From JAAYYF01 sp040255585 (GTDB lineage: Bacteria > Deinococcota > Deinococci > Deinococcales > Trueperaceae): a DNA stretch of 31,456 nt. The translations under genes and the position numbers were made by a program. The stretch is taken from the NCBI GenBank assembly GCA_040255585.1, contig JBDZVI010000030.1, forward strand, positions 1 to 31,456, read 5' to 3'. This document shows, piece by piece, positions 17,868 to 25,308 of the stretch; position 1 is the stretch's first letter; each line of letters begins with the position of its first letter. A model generated the notes under the pieces. The model ran no database searches, was not told the DNA's origin, and saw only the letters and a program-made list of their open reading frames with translations.

Positions 17868-17885
17868 CCGCGTCCGCGGGGGCGC

Positions 17886-17891
17886 TATCAT
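17886..17891 (+). promoter_or_regulatory. Candidate -10 element of glgC
   Basis: TATCAT would start a leader of about 75 nt. That leader contains a hairpin (GATCGGC 17911-17917 with GCCGATC 17925-17931) and a GGAGG site 4 nt before the glgC ATG. No good -35 is seen. Confidence 0.35.
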
Positions 17892-17910
17892 GCTTAGCAC
17901 TTACACGGAC

Positions 17911-17931
17911 GATCGGCGGTGGTAGCCGATC
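17911..17931 (+). other. Leader hairpin upstream of glgC
   Basis: A perfect 7-bp stem with a 7-nt loop (GGTGGTA) lies in the predicted 5' leader, 43 bp before the start codon. Its function is unknown. It may affect mRNA stability or be a protein-binding site in the DNA. Confidence 0.4.
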
Positions 17932-17974
17932 CGGGCAAGACGCCGTGGTCGGGTCTTGGTCCCATGGAGGCCAC

Positions 17975-19228
17975 ATGCTCACCCGCAACGTCAAGGTCAT
18001 AGGCATGGTGTTGGCTGGCGGCAAGGGCTCGCGCCTGCACCCGCTCACGCTGCAGCGCACGAAGCCCGCCGTGCCGTTCGGCTCCAAGTACCGGATCATC
18101 GACTTCGCCCTCAACAACATGATCAACTCGGGCGTCTACGGCATGTACATCCTCACCCAGTTCAAGGCCCAGTCCCTGACGGAGCACATCCAGCGGCACT
18201 GGCGCTTCGGCACGTTCCTCGACGACCACTTCATCACGCTCGCGCCGGCGCAGATGTACCTGTACGAGGAGCTGGGCGCCGAGTGGTACCGGGGCACCGC
18301 CGACGCCATCTACCAGAACCTTCACCTCCTAGGCAACAACCGCGCCGACCTCGTCGCGATCTTCTCCGGCGACCACATCTACAAGATGGACATCAGCCAC
18401 ATGATCGAGTACCACCTCGACAACCAGGCCGACGTGACCATCGCCGCCTACCCGACGCCCGTCGAGGACGGCAAGCGCTTCGGCGTGCTGCAGGTGGACA
18501 ACGACTGGCGCATAACGGAGTTCCAGGAGAAGCCGGCCGCGCCCAAGGCCATCCCGGGCCGACCGACGCACTGCCTCGCCAGCATGGGCAACTACGTCTT
18601 CACCGTCTCCACGCTCATCGAGATGCTCAAGGACGACGTCGGCCGCCGCGACTCCGAGCACGACTTCGGCAAGGACGTGCTCCCGCGGGCCCTGCAGGAA
18701 GGCAAGCGGATGTTCGCGTACGACTTCGCTCGCAACCCGATCCCCGGCCAGGTCGGCCCCAACACGTACTGGCGCGACGTCGGCACGCTCGACAGCTACT
18801 GGGAGGCGAACATGGACCTCGTGGCCGTCAAGCCCGAGTTCGACCTCTACAACGAGGAGTGGCCCCTGCGCACGTCGGCCGAGTACTCGGCGCCCGCCAA
18901 GTTCGTCCACGAGGAGGAGGGGCGGCGCGGCCAGGCTTTCAACTCCCTGGTGGCCGGCGGCGTCATCATCTCAGGGGCAACGGTGCGCCATAGCGTCGTC
19001 TTCCGCAGGGTGCGCGTCAACTCCTACGCCACGGTCGAGAACTCCGTGCTCTTCGACAACGTCACCGTCGGACGCCACGCGCGCGTCGTCAACGCCATCC
19101 TCGACAAGAACGTCACCGTCCCGGACGGCGTGACGGTCGGCGTGGACCCGGAGGCCGACCGGGCGCGCGGTCTGGTGGTCACCGACAGCGGGCTGGTCTG
19201 CGTCCCGAAGGGGTACAAGTTCAGCTGA
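17975..19228 (+). CDS. glgC: Glucose-1-phosphate adenylyltransferase (ADP-glucose pyrophosphorylase)
   Basis: GlgC makes ADP-glucose from glucose-1-phosphate and ATP, the committed step of bacterial glycogen synthesis. The 417-residue product has the nucleotide loop AGGKGSRLHPLT (14-25), PAVPFGSKYRIIDF (31-44), WYRGTADA (104-111), the metal-binding FSGDHIYKMD (130-139) and FQEKP (183-187). The C-terminal third is a left-handed beta-helix with hexapeptide-like repeats (GATVRHSVV, NSVLFDNVTV, VPDGVTVGVD). The family is allosterically controlled by glycolytic intermediates. The ATG at 17975 is chosen for TGGAGG 4 nt upstream and for the family start. No other glycogen genes are adjacent. Confidence 0.94.
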   Translation: MLTRNVKVIGMVLAGGKGSRLHPLTLQRTKPAVPFGSKYRIIDFALNNMINSGVYGMYILTQFKAQSLTEHIQRHWRFGTFLDDHFITLAPAQMYLYEELGAEWYRGTADAIYQNLHLLGNNRADLVAIFSGDHIYKMDISHMIEYHLDNQADVTIAAYPTPVEDGKRFGVLQVDNDWRITEFQEKPAAPKAIPGRPTHCLASMGNYVFTVSTLIEMLKDDVGRRDSEHDFGKDVLPRALQEGKRMFAYDFARNPIPGQVGPNTYWRDVGTLDSYWEANMDLVAVKPEFDLYNEEWPLRTSAEYSAPAKFVHEEEGRRGQAFNSLVAGGVIISGATVRHSVVFRRVRVNSYATVENSVLFDNVTVGRHARVVNAILDKNVTVPDGVTVGVDPEADRARGLVVTDSGLVCVPKGYKFS

Positions 19229-19265
19229 ACCGTGCCGCCCTCGCTCGCGCGCCGGGCACAGGTCG

Positions 19266-19311
19266 TCGCACGCGAAGCCGGCGGGCGGGTCGCACGAGAA
19301 GCCGGCCGGCG
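19266..19311. repeat. Direct repeat of 22 bp after glgC
   Basis: Two 22-bp copies (19266-19287 and 19290-19311) start 24 bp apart and differ at two positions. Each contains GAAGCCGGC. They lie in the 237-bp gap between glgC and ftsH, just before the hairpin at 19309-19328. Confidence 0.6.
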
Positions 19312-19328
19312 GAACGTTAAGGTTCCGC
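19309..19328 (+). terminator. Probable glgC terminator
   Basis: GCGGAAC and GTTCCGC form a perfect 7-bp stem with a GTTAAG loop. A modest T-rich stretch (TTAGTT) follows. GTTAAGG recurs at 19332-19338, so an operator for ftsH is an alternative reading. Confidence 0.5.
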
Positions 19329-19454
19329 TTAGTTAAGGACTCCCCAGTACAGTGCCGGCTCATGGTGCGGTGCTACGCTTTACGTATCGGTTCGCGGCAC
19401 CCCACGACCGCCGCTTGCCATAACCGCGTGTGGCCGGAGCGGAGCCCGGGCCTT

Positions 19455-19460
19455 GGAGGA
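19455..19460 (+). promoter_or_regulatory. Ribosome binding site that points to a TTG start for ftsH
   Basis: GGAGGA lies 5 nt before TTG 19466. The only upstream in-frame candidate, GTG 19430, has no such site and would add 12 residues before the membrane helix. Confidence 0.6.
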
Positions 19461-19465
19461 ATCAG

Positions 19466-21475
19466 TTGAGACGCTCGTTCAACCCCTGGCTGGTCGTGAT
19501 GCTGCTGATACTCGGCATCTTCGTGTTCAACCAGCTCAACTCCGGCTCGGGTAGCCGGGAGATCAACTACTCGACGTTCACCGGCCTCGTCGATCAGGGC
19601 AAGGTGGCATCGGTCGTCATCGACCGTAACAGCGGCGTGATCAGCGGCGAGCTCGTCAGCGAGTCGCAAGTGCTCGTCAACGGCGAGCCCCAGACCATCC
19701 GTAGCTTCCGCACCACGACGATCCTCACCGACAGCCTCCTCACGGAGCTGCGCAACGACGTCGGCAGCGTGACGATCCGCAACCCGCCGCAGTGGCTGGG
19801 GCTGTTGCTCGGTTCCTTCCTGCCCGTCGTGCTGCTCGTCGTCTTCTTCTGGTTCATCTTCATGCGCGCCCAGGGCGGGCCGAACCAGGTGATGCAGTTC
19901 GGGCAGTCGCGCGCCAAGACGTTCGGGCGCGAGAACAAGGTCACGACGACCTTCAACGACGTGGCTGGCCACAAGGAGGCGAAGCAGGAGCTGATCGAGG
20001 TCGTCGACTTCCTGAAGACGCCCCAGAAGTACCTGCGTATCGGCGCCGAGATCCCCAAGGGCGTGCTCCTGGTGGGCCCCCCGGGTACCGGCAAGACGCT
20101 CCTCGCGCGCGCGGTGGCCGGCGAGGCCGGCGTGCCGTTCCTCACCGTGTCGGCCTCCGAGTTCATGGAGATGTTCGTCGGTGTGGGCGCCAGCCGGGTG
20201 CGCAGCCTCTTCGAGGAGGCGCGCAAGTCCGCCCCGTCCATCATCTTCATCGACGAGCTCGACTCCATCGGCCGCCGCCGCGGCGCGGGCATCGGCGGCG
20301 GACACGACGAGCGCGAGCAGACGCTCAACCAGATCCTCAGCGAGATGGACGGTTTCGAGAAGGACACGTCCGTCATCATCATCGCGGCCACCAACCGGCC
20401 CGACATCCTGGACCCCGCGCTCCTGCGCCCGGGCCGCTTCGACCGGCAGGTGACCATCGGACTGCCGACCATGACCGAGCGCGAGGAGATCCTCAAGGTT
20501 CACGTGCGCAACAAGCCCGTCACCGACGATGTGAGCTTGCGCCGACTCGCGGAGGCCACCCCGGCGTTCTCCGGCGCCGACCTCGAGAACCTCACGAACG
20601 AGGCCGCCCTTATCGCCGCCCGCAACAACAAGCAGATCATCACGTGGGCCGACTTCAACGAGGCGCTGGACAGGATCACGCTCGGCCTCCGGCGCGGCAG
20701 CCTGGTGCCGACCGAGGAGGAGCGGCGCATGCTCGCCTACCACGAGGCCGGCCACGCCGTCGCGCACGCCGCCCACCCCGAACTTGGCGACATCCGCAAG
20801 GTGACGATCATGCCGCGCGGCGGGGCCGGCGGCTTCATGGCGCCGTTGGCCAAGGAAGAGATGTTCTACAACGTCGAGCGTTTCAAGGCGCAGCTCGCGG
20901 TCGCGTTCGCCGGCCGGCAAGCCGAGAAGCGCGTCACGGGCACCATCTCGTCTGGCGCCAGCAACGACCTCAAGCAGGCGACCGAGATGGCGAAGCAGAT
21001 GGTCCTCGACCTCGGCATGGGCTCGCAGGAGTACGTCGCATGGGGCTCCGACCAGGGACCGATCTTCCTTGGCGGCGAGATCAGCCGGCGCAAGGACTTC
21101 TCCGAAGAGACGGCGCGTCAGCTCGAGGAGGAGGTCTCCAGCATCCTCGAGGCCGCCTACCGCGAGAGCGAGGCCGTGATCGCGAACAACTGGGTCATGG
21201 TCGAGGCGGTCGCCACGGCGCTCCTCAAGCGCGAGACCCTCGATGGCAAGCTCATCCACCGGGCGTTCGACCTCGCCCAGGAGGGCAAGACCGCCGCCGA
21301 GGTCGCCGACTGGATCGTCGACACGGCCACCGAGAACGACCGACGCGCGCAGGCGGCCGAGGAGCGCGAGCGCAGGGCGGCCGAGGAGGAGCACCGCCGC
21401 AAGGCGGCCGAGGGCGGCAGACCGCCGCTCGAGCCGCGGCCAGAGGCGCGACCGGCCGGCGAGTCCGGGGACTGA
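19466..21475 (+). CDS. ftsH: ATP-dependent zinc metalloprotease FtsH
   Basis: FtsH is a hexameric membrane AAA+ protease that extracts and degrades membrane and unstable cytosolic proteins. The 669-residue product has TM1 (about 8-23), an extracytoplasmic domain and TM2 (about 110-134). The AAA module follows, with GPPGTGKT (204-211), pore motif MFVGVG (236-241), Walker B IIFIDELD (259-266) and the second region of homology (NRPDILDPALLRPGRFDR). The zinc motif HEAGH (426-430) and the third ligand in GASNDLKQATEMA are intact. A charged Glu/Arg/Ala tail ends the protein. The start is taken as TTG 19466 because of the ribosome binding site. It is 60 bp upstream of the PASTA gene and may be cotranscribed with it. 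Confidence 0.95.
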   Translation: MRRSFNPWLVVMLLILGIFVFNQLNSGSGSREINYSTFTGLVDQGKVASVVIDRNSGVISGELVSESQVLVNGEPQTIRSFRTTTILTDSLLTELRNDVGSVTIRNPPQWLGLLLGSFLPVVLLVVFFWFIFMRAQGGPNQVMQFGQSRAKTFGRENKVTTTFNDVAGHKEAKQELIEVVDFLKTPQKYLRIGAEIPKGVLLVGPPGTGKTLLARAVAGEAGVPFLTVSASEFMEMFVGVGASRVRSLFEEARKSAPSIIFIDELDSIGRRRGAGIGGGHDEREQTLNQILSEMDGFEKDTSVIIIAATNRPDILDPALLRPGRFDRQVTIGLPTMTEREEILKVHVRNKPVTDDVSLRRLAEATPAFSGADLENLTNEAALIAARNNKQIITWADFNEALDRITLGLRRGSLVPTEEERRMLAYHEAGHAVAHAAHPELGDIRKVTIMPRGGAGGFMAPLAKEEMFYNVERFKAQLAVAFAGRQAEKRVTGTISSGASNDLKQATEMAKQMVLDLGMGSQEYVAWGSDQGPIFLGGEISRRKDFSEETARQLEEEVSSILEAAYRESEAVIANNWVMVEAVATALLKRETLDGKLIHRAFDLAQEGKTAAEVADWIVDTATENDRRAQAAEERERRAAEEEHRRKAAEGGRPPLEPRPEARPAGESGD

Positions 21476-21535
21476 CCCGGCGCTTGCGGCGCCATGCCGA
21501 CGAGCGTTAGGCCGACGCGTACGGCGGGGGCTTGA

Positions 21536-23383
21536 ATGTCGTTACTCGACGGCAGGTACGAGGTCATAGCGCAACGCGCGCTCGACTCCTGGCGCACGGA
21601 GTTCGAGGCCACGGCGCCCGACGGCACGCCGCTGCGCATCGAATGGTTCGATCTGAAGCCGGAGCGCGAGCCGGAGTTCGAGGCCTATCGGCGCTTGTTG
21701 CGGCGCCTCAAGGCCGCCGGGTTGGCGGCCGTCCACGATGTGATAGCGCGCCCAGGCGCCCATTACGTGGCCTGGGAGAGGCCGCCGGCCGACTCGGCCG
21801 CCGTCTCCCCGGCGGCCGGCAACGGCGCCGCGACGGAGCTGCGCGAGTTGCTGCAGCGCGCCGGTTACGCCTTGGAGAGCTGCGACATGCGGCGTCAGCA
21901 CGCACGCCAACCCCGCACGCTCCTATACGGATTGCCCTTCGGAGCGCCCCGGCGGGCGCCCCAGCCGCAAGGACCTCACGTGGGTCGGGAGCCCACCCTG
22001 GCTTCCGACCCGCCCGCGTCTTACGGCCCGGCCGGGTCTTCCGACGCGGTCGGACCGCATGGCTCCGGCGCGGCGCGCGGTGCGTCCGCTAACACCGATC
22101 TCGCCGGGCCGCTCGCGGCCCGACCGCTCCGCCATCAGCAGTCGCTCGGCCGACGAGCGGCGGAACTGCTCGAGCGGCTACCCGAACGGACGCTCTCCTG
22201 GGGCGTCGCAGGCCTGCTTACCCTCGTGGCCGTAGTGGCGGCCCTCGTGGCCGTCAAGCTGGCCGCCGTCGACGCCGTCGTTACCGTACCCGAGGTGATC
22301 GGCGCCGACGCCACCCTCGCGGCGCAGCAGCTCGTGCAGCTCGGCCTCGTGGTCGACGCGACGCCGCTCACGTCCTCTGAGCCCCCCGGCACGGTCCTCG
22401 CCATCGACCCGCCGACCGGCTCGGCCCTCAGACCGGGCCGCACGGTGCTCATGCGCTATGCCCTCCCCTCTGGGGAGCTGGCGCCTACGGAAACGCCCTC
22501 GCTCCTGGGCCTGAGTTACCCGGAGGGCGCGCGCGCCGCGCTCGAGGCCGCGGGCCTGCGGCTCGGGGACGCCGCCCACATCCACGCTCCGAGCCCGGCA
22601 GGCACCGTGCTCGCGCAAGACATCGACGCCGGCAACCGGGTGGCGAACGACACGGCCGTCTCCGTGCTGGTGAGCGTCGGGCCCCGTGTCCCGCAGACCT
22701 TCGTCCCCAACCTCGTCGGCCTCGACCTCGACGAGGCCAAGACGTTGGCGCGCCTGGCCGGGATCAGCGAGGATCGGGTAGTGGTCGATGAGCTACTTGC
22801 GACGGCCGGTGCCAACGGCCAGGTGTTGGAGCAGTCTCTCGCACCCTACGTGCCGGTGGCGCGCGACACGGCGGTCCTGCGCCTCGTCGTCCAGGCCGGC
22901 GAGCCCGCCGGCCCTGCGCAGACGGGCGGGGCGCCCGACGTCGTCGGCCTCGACCTGGCGGCCGCGCGCGAGGTAGCGAGCGGGTGGGACCTGGAAGTTC
23001 GCGTGCTCGGCAACCCGGGGTTGCCCGAGGGTGTGGTCGCCCAGGACCCTGTGCCGGGGGGGCCGGCCGGGGCGGCGCGCACCCTGGTGATCACTGTCAA
23101 CGCCCACCCGGTGCGGCTCTCCACGAGCGGCGTATACGCCGTCGTGCGCGGGCCGGAACCGCGCACGGTCGAGTACGCCTGGGCCATCCAGCCGGGCATC
23201 GGCTTGCTGCAAGCCGAGGTGTGGGCCTCCGACCTCGAGGGGCGCCGCATCCTCGTCAGCCGGGCCTCCGTGCGCGGCGGCGACATCCTGCGAGGCGAGT
23301 GGCGCTCGACTTTCGTCGGACCGGTCCGGTTCGAGCTGTTGCTCGGCGGGGTTCCCTACGGCGAGCCGTTACTGGTACCATGA
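21536..23383 (+). CDS. PASTA-domain membrane protein with a vestigial kinase N-lobe
   Basis: The 615-residue product starts LLDGRYEVIAQRALDSW, like the N-lobe of Ser/Thr kinases of the PknB type, and keeps similarity to about residue 80 (HYVAWERP). No lysine of the VAIK type, HRD loop or DFG motif is present, so it cannot be an active kinase. A Pro/Gly-rich linker, one transmembrane helix (about 222-242) and four PASTA repeats follow (about 248-308, 318-382, 388-455, 467-522). A C-terminal beta-rich domain ends the protein. PASTA repeats face outward and bind peptidoglycan fragments or penicillins, so a wall-sensing or structural role is likely. It lies downstream of ftsH. The ATG has only a weak GGGGG upstream. 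Confidence 0.8.
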   Translation: MSLLDGRYEVIAQRALDSWRTEFEATAPDGTPLRIEWFDLKPEREPEFEAYRRLLRRLKAAGLAAVHDVIARPGAHYVAWERPPADSAAVSPAAGNGAATELRELLQRAGYALESCDMRRQHARQPRTLLYGLPFGAPRRAPQPQGPHVGREPTLASDPPASYGPAGSSDAVGPHGSGAARGASANTDLAGPLAARPLRHQQSLGRRAAELLERLPERTLSWGVAGLLTLVAVVAALVAVKLAAVDAVVTVPEVIGADATLAAQQLVQLGLVVDATPLTSSEPPGTVLAIDPPTGSALRPGRTVLMRYALPSGELAPTETPSLLGLSYPEGARAALEAAGLRLGDAAHIHAPSPAGTVLAQDIDAGNRVANDTAVSVLVSVGPRVPQTFVPNLVGLDLDEAKTLARLAGISEDRVVVDELLATAGANGQVLEQSLAPYVPVARDTAVLRLVVQAGEPAGPAQTGGAPDVVGLDLAAAREVASGWDLEVRVLGNPGLPEGVVAQDPVPGGPAGAARTLVITVNAHPVRLSTSGVYAVVRGPEPRTVEYAWAIQPGIGLLQAEVWASDLEGRRILVSRASVRGGDILRGEWRSTFVGPVRFELLLGGVPYGEPLLVP

Positions 23384-23400
23384 TTTTTCTACCTGGCGGT

Positions 23401-23406
23401 TATAGT
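23401..23406 (+). promoter_or_regulatory. Candidate -10 element of the ABC exporter operon
   Basis: TATAGT is 17 bp after the PASTA stop. Transcription from about 23412 would give a leader of about 130 nt that holds a small reading frame and a strong hairpin. No -35 is apparent. Confidence 0.4.
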
Positions 23407-23433
23407 CGCCGCCGGTAATTTCGGCGTCCACCT

Positions 23434-23478
23434 ATGAATGTGAACCGAGCGGGCGTCGAGAACGAAGTGTTCGCCTGA
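23434..23478 (+). CDS. Possible 14-residue leader peptide before the ABC exporter
   Basis: An ATG frame encodes MNVNRAGVENEVFA and stops with TGA at 23476-23478. The stop overlaps the first bases of the hairpin at 23477-23514. It has no clear Shine-Dalgarno sequence. Leader peptides are known to control drug exporters in other bacteria, for example bmrB before bmrCD in Bacillus. That this frame is translated is an inference from position alone, and a frame of this size can arise by chance. Confidence 0.3.
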   Translation: MNVNRAGVENEVFA

Positions 23479-23514
23479 CGACCGCCTCCATGCGCTGCAG
23501 CGGGGGCGGTCGTC
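23477..23514 (+). other. Strong leader hairpin before the ABC exporter
   Basis: GACGACCGCC (23477-23486) pairs perfectly with GGCGGTCGTC (23505-23514). Three more pairs (one G-U) continue inward. No T run follows, so it is not a standard terminator. It ends 20 bp before the ribosome binding site of the first exporter gene. It could be an attenuator, or a terminator of the upstream PASTA transcript. Confidence 0.6.
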
Positions 23515-23544
23515 GGCCGCGCGTCAGGGGGACCGAGGAGTCAT

Positions 23545-25308
23545 GTGCTCAAGACATTGAGAGACCTGCTGCCGTACGTCAGGAGGCACCGCCTCAAGCT
23601 CGTGCTTGGCATGGGGCTTATCGTTACCAACGGCTTCTTCTCTACCCTGACCCCCATAATCCCCGGGCGGGCCATCGACGAGTTCAGGAACCGGAGTATG
23701 ACGATGGACCGGCTATGGCTCTATGCCCTGGCCCTCTTGGGCGTGGCCGTGGCGGCCGGGCTGGCGATGGTTTTCGTCAGGCGCATATTCATGTACACGA
23801 GCTGGGAAGTCCAGTTCGACGTCCGGCACGATATCTTCAAGCACTTCACGAGGCTGGACGGAGGCTACTTCGACCGCACGCGCGTCGGCGACCTCATGGC
23901 CCGCCTCACGGCCGATCTCGGGGCCGTCCGCATGCTCGCCGGCGTCGCCGTGTTCCAGGGGCTCAACACTCTCTTCCTGTTCGCCTTCACGTTCTACCGG
24001 ATGTTCAACCTGAGCGTTCAACTCTCCCTGATAACGCTCGCCACCGCCCCGCTCACCTCGCTGGCCTTCTACCTCATCCTGCGCGTCGTCCACCGCCGCT
24101 ACCAGTACGTCCAGGAGCAGTTCTCCAACGTCTCCGCCATGGCCCAGGAGAACTTCTCCGGCATCCGTGTCGTCAAGGGCTTCGGCATCGAGCAACGCGA
24201 GGTAGACACGTTCGGTCGCCTCAACAACGAGTTCGTGAAGCGCAACCTGGCGCTCGTTCGCGTGGACGGGCCGCTCTTCCCCATGATGGAGTTCCTCTTC
24301 GGACTCACCATGTCGCTCCTCTTGCTGGTGGGCGGGCGGTTGGTCCTCGGCATCGGTGGGGACCTGACCGTCGGCGAGTTCTCGAGCTTCGTCTTCCTTT
24401 ACGAGGGCATCCAGTGGCCCATGATCTCGCTCGGTTGGATCGGCAGCCTCCTCCAGCGCGGCACCACGTCGTGGGGGCGCCTGAAGGAGATCCTCACCCA
24501 GGTACCTGAAGTCGCCGACGGGCCGGAGACCGACTACGGCCTCCGAACGGTCGTTGGGCGCATTGAGTTCAAGGACGTGAGCGTGGCATACGGCGGGGTC
24601 AAGGCGCTGGACCACGTCAGCTTCGTCATCGAGGCTGGCGAGGCCGTGGGCATCACGGGTCGCACGGGCTCTGGCAAGACGCTGATAGTGAACCTGATCG
24701 CGCGCGTCATCGACCCGGACGAGGGTCAGATCCTCATCGACGGCATCGACAACAAGCGCTTCCCCGTCGAGGTCCTCAGGCGGTTCATCGGCCTCGTGCC
24801 GCAGGAGCCGTTCCTCTTCTCCGACAGCATCGCCGATAACATTGCGTACGGCCTGCCGGAGGCCCCCGCCGAGGTCCTCGCGCCGCGCGTCCTGCGCGCC
24901 GCCGAGATCGCGCAGTTGGCCGGCGACGTGCAGGAGTTCCCCAGCGGCTTCGACACGCGTCTCGGCGAGCGCGGGGTCACGCTCTCCGGTGGCCAGCGAC
25001 AGCGTACGGCCATCGCCCGCGCACTGGTGCGCGAGCCGTCCATCCTCATCTTCGACGACGCCCTCTCGGCCGTCGACACGCAGACCGAGGCCCGCATCCT
25101 CGAGGGGCTGGCCGATGTCCAGCGGGGTCGTACGACCGTTATCGTCGCCCACCGCATCAGCGCGTTCCAGAACGCGCACCGCGTGCTCGTGCTCGACAAC
25201 GGCCGGGTCGTAGAAGAGGGCACGCACGACGAGCTCATCGCCTTGGGCGGTTGGTACGCCGACATGGACCGTAGGCAGCAACTCGAATCCGACCTGGAGG
25301 TGGCGTGA
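23545..25308 (+). CDS. Heterodimeric ABC exporter, subunit with the degenerate catalytic site
   Basis: The 587-residue product is a half-transporter with about six transmembrane helices (residues 15-310) and one nucleotide-binding domain. It has Walker A GRTGSGKT (372-379), Q-loop VPQEP, signature LSGGQ (480-484), Walker B ILIFDD (500-505) and H-loop VAHRIS. Aspartate D505 replaces the catalytic glutamate, the mark of the inactive-site subunit in heterodimers such as TM287/288, TmrAB and BmrCD. These export drugs, lipids or peptides; the substrate here is unknown. The GTG at 23545 has GAGGAG 4 nt upstream. The stop overlaps the start of the partner gene (TGATG). Confidence 0.9.
   Translation: MLKTLRDLLPYVRRHRLKLVLGMGLIVTNGFFSTLTPIIPGRAIDEFRNRSMTMDRLWLYALALLGVAVAAGLAMVFVRRIFMYTSWEVQFDVRHDIFKHFTRLDGGYFDRTRVGDLMARLTADLGAVRMLAGVAVFQGLNTLFLFAFTFYRMFNLSVQLSLITLATAPLTSLAFYLILRVVHRRYQYVQEQFSNVSAMAQENFSGIRVVKGFGIEQREVDTFGRLNNEFVKRNLALVRVDGPLFPMMEFLFGLTMSLLLLVGGRLVLGIGGDLTVGEFSSFVFLYEGIQWPMISLGWIGSLLQRGTTSWGRLKEILTQVPEVADGPETDYGLRTVVGRIEFKDVSVAYGGVKALDHVSFVIEAGEAVGITGRTGSGKTLIVNLIARVIDPDEGQILIDGIDNKRFPVEVLRRFIGLVPQEPFLFSDSIADNIAYGLPEAPAEVLAPRVLRAAEIAQLAGDVQEFPSGFDTRLGERGVTLSGGQRQRTAIARALVREPSILIFDDALSAVDTQTEARILEGLADVQRGRTTVIVAHRISAFQNAHRVLVLDNGRVVEEGTHDELIALGGWYADMDRRQQLESDLEVA

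Noticed and set aside
19266..19311. Direct repeats as a CRISPR array
   Set aside because: There are only two copies with a 2-bp gap, so there are no spacers, and no cas genes are nearby.
19373..21394. 673-codon open frame on the minus strand opposite ftsH
   Set aside because: It is a shadow of the conserved ftsH reading frame, with biased composition and no motif.
23490..24509. Long plus-strand frame starting in the loop of the exporter leader hairpin
   Set aside because: It runs through the ABC gene in a different frame and has the Arg/Pro/His-rich composition of a shadow frame.
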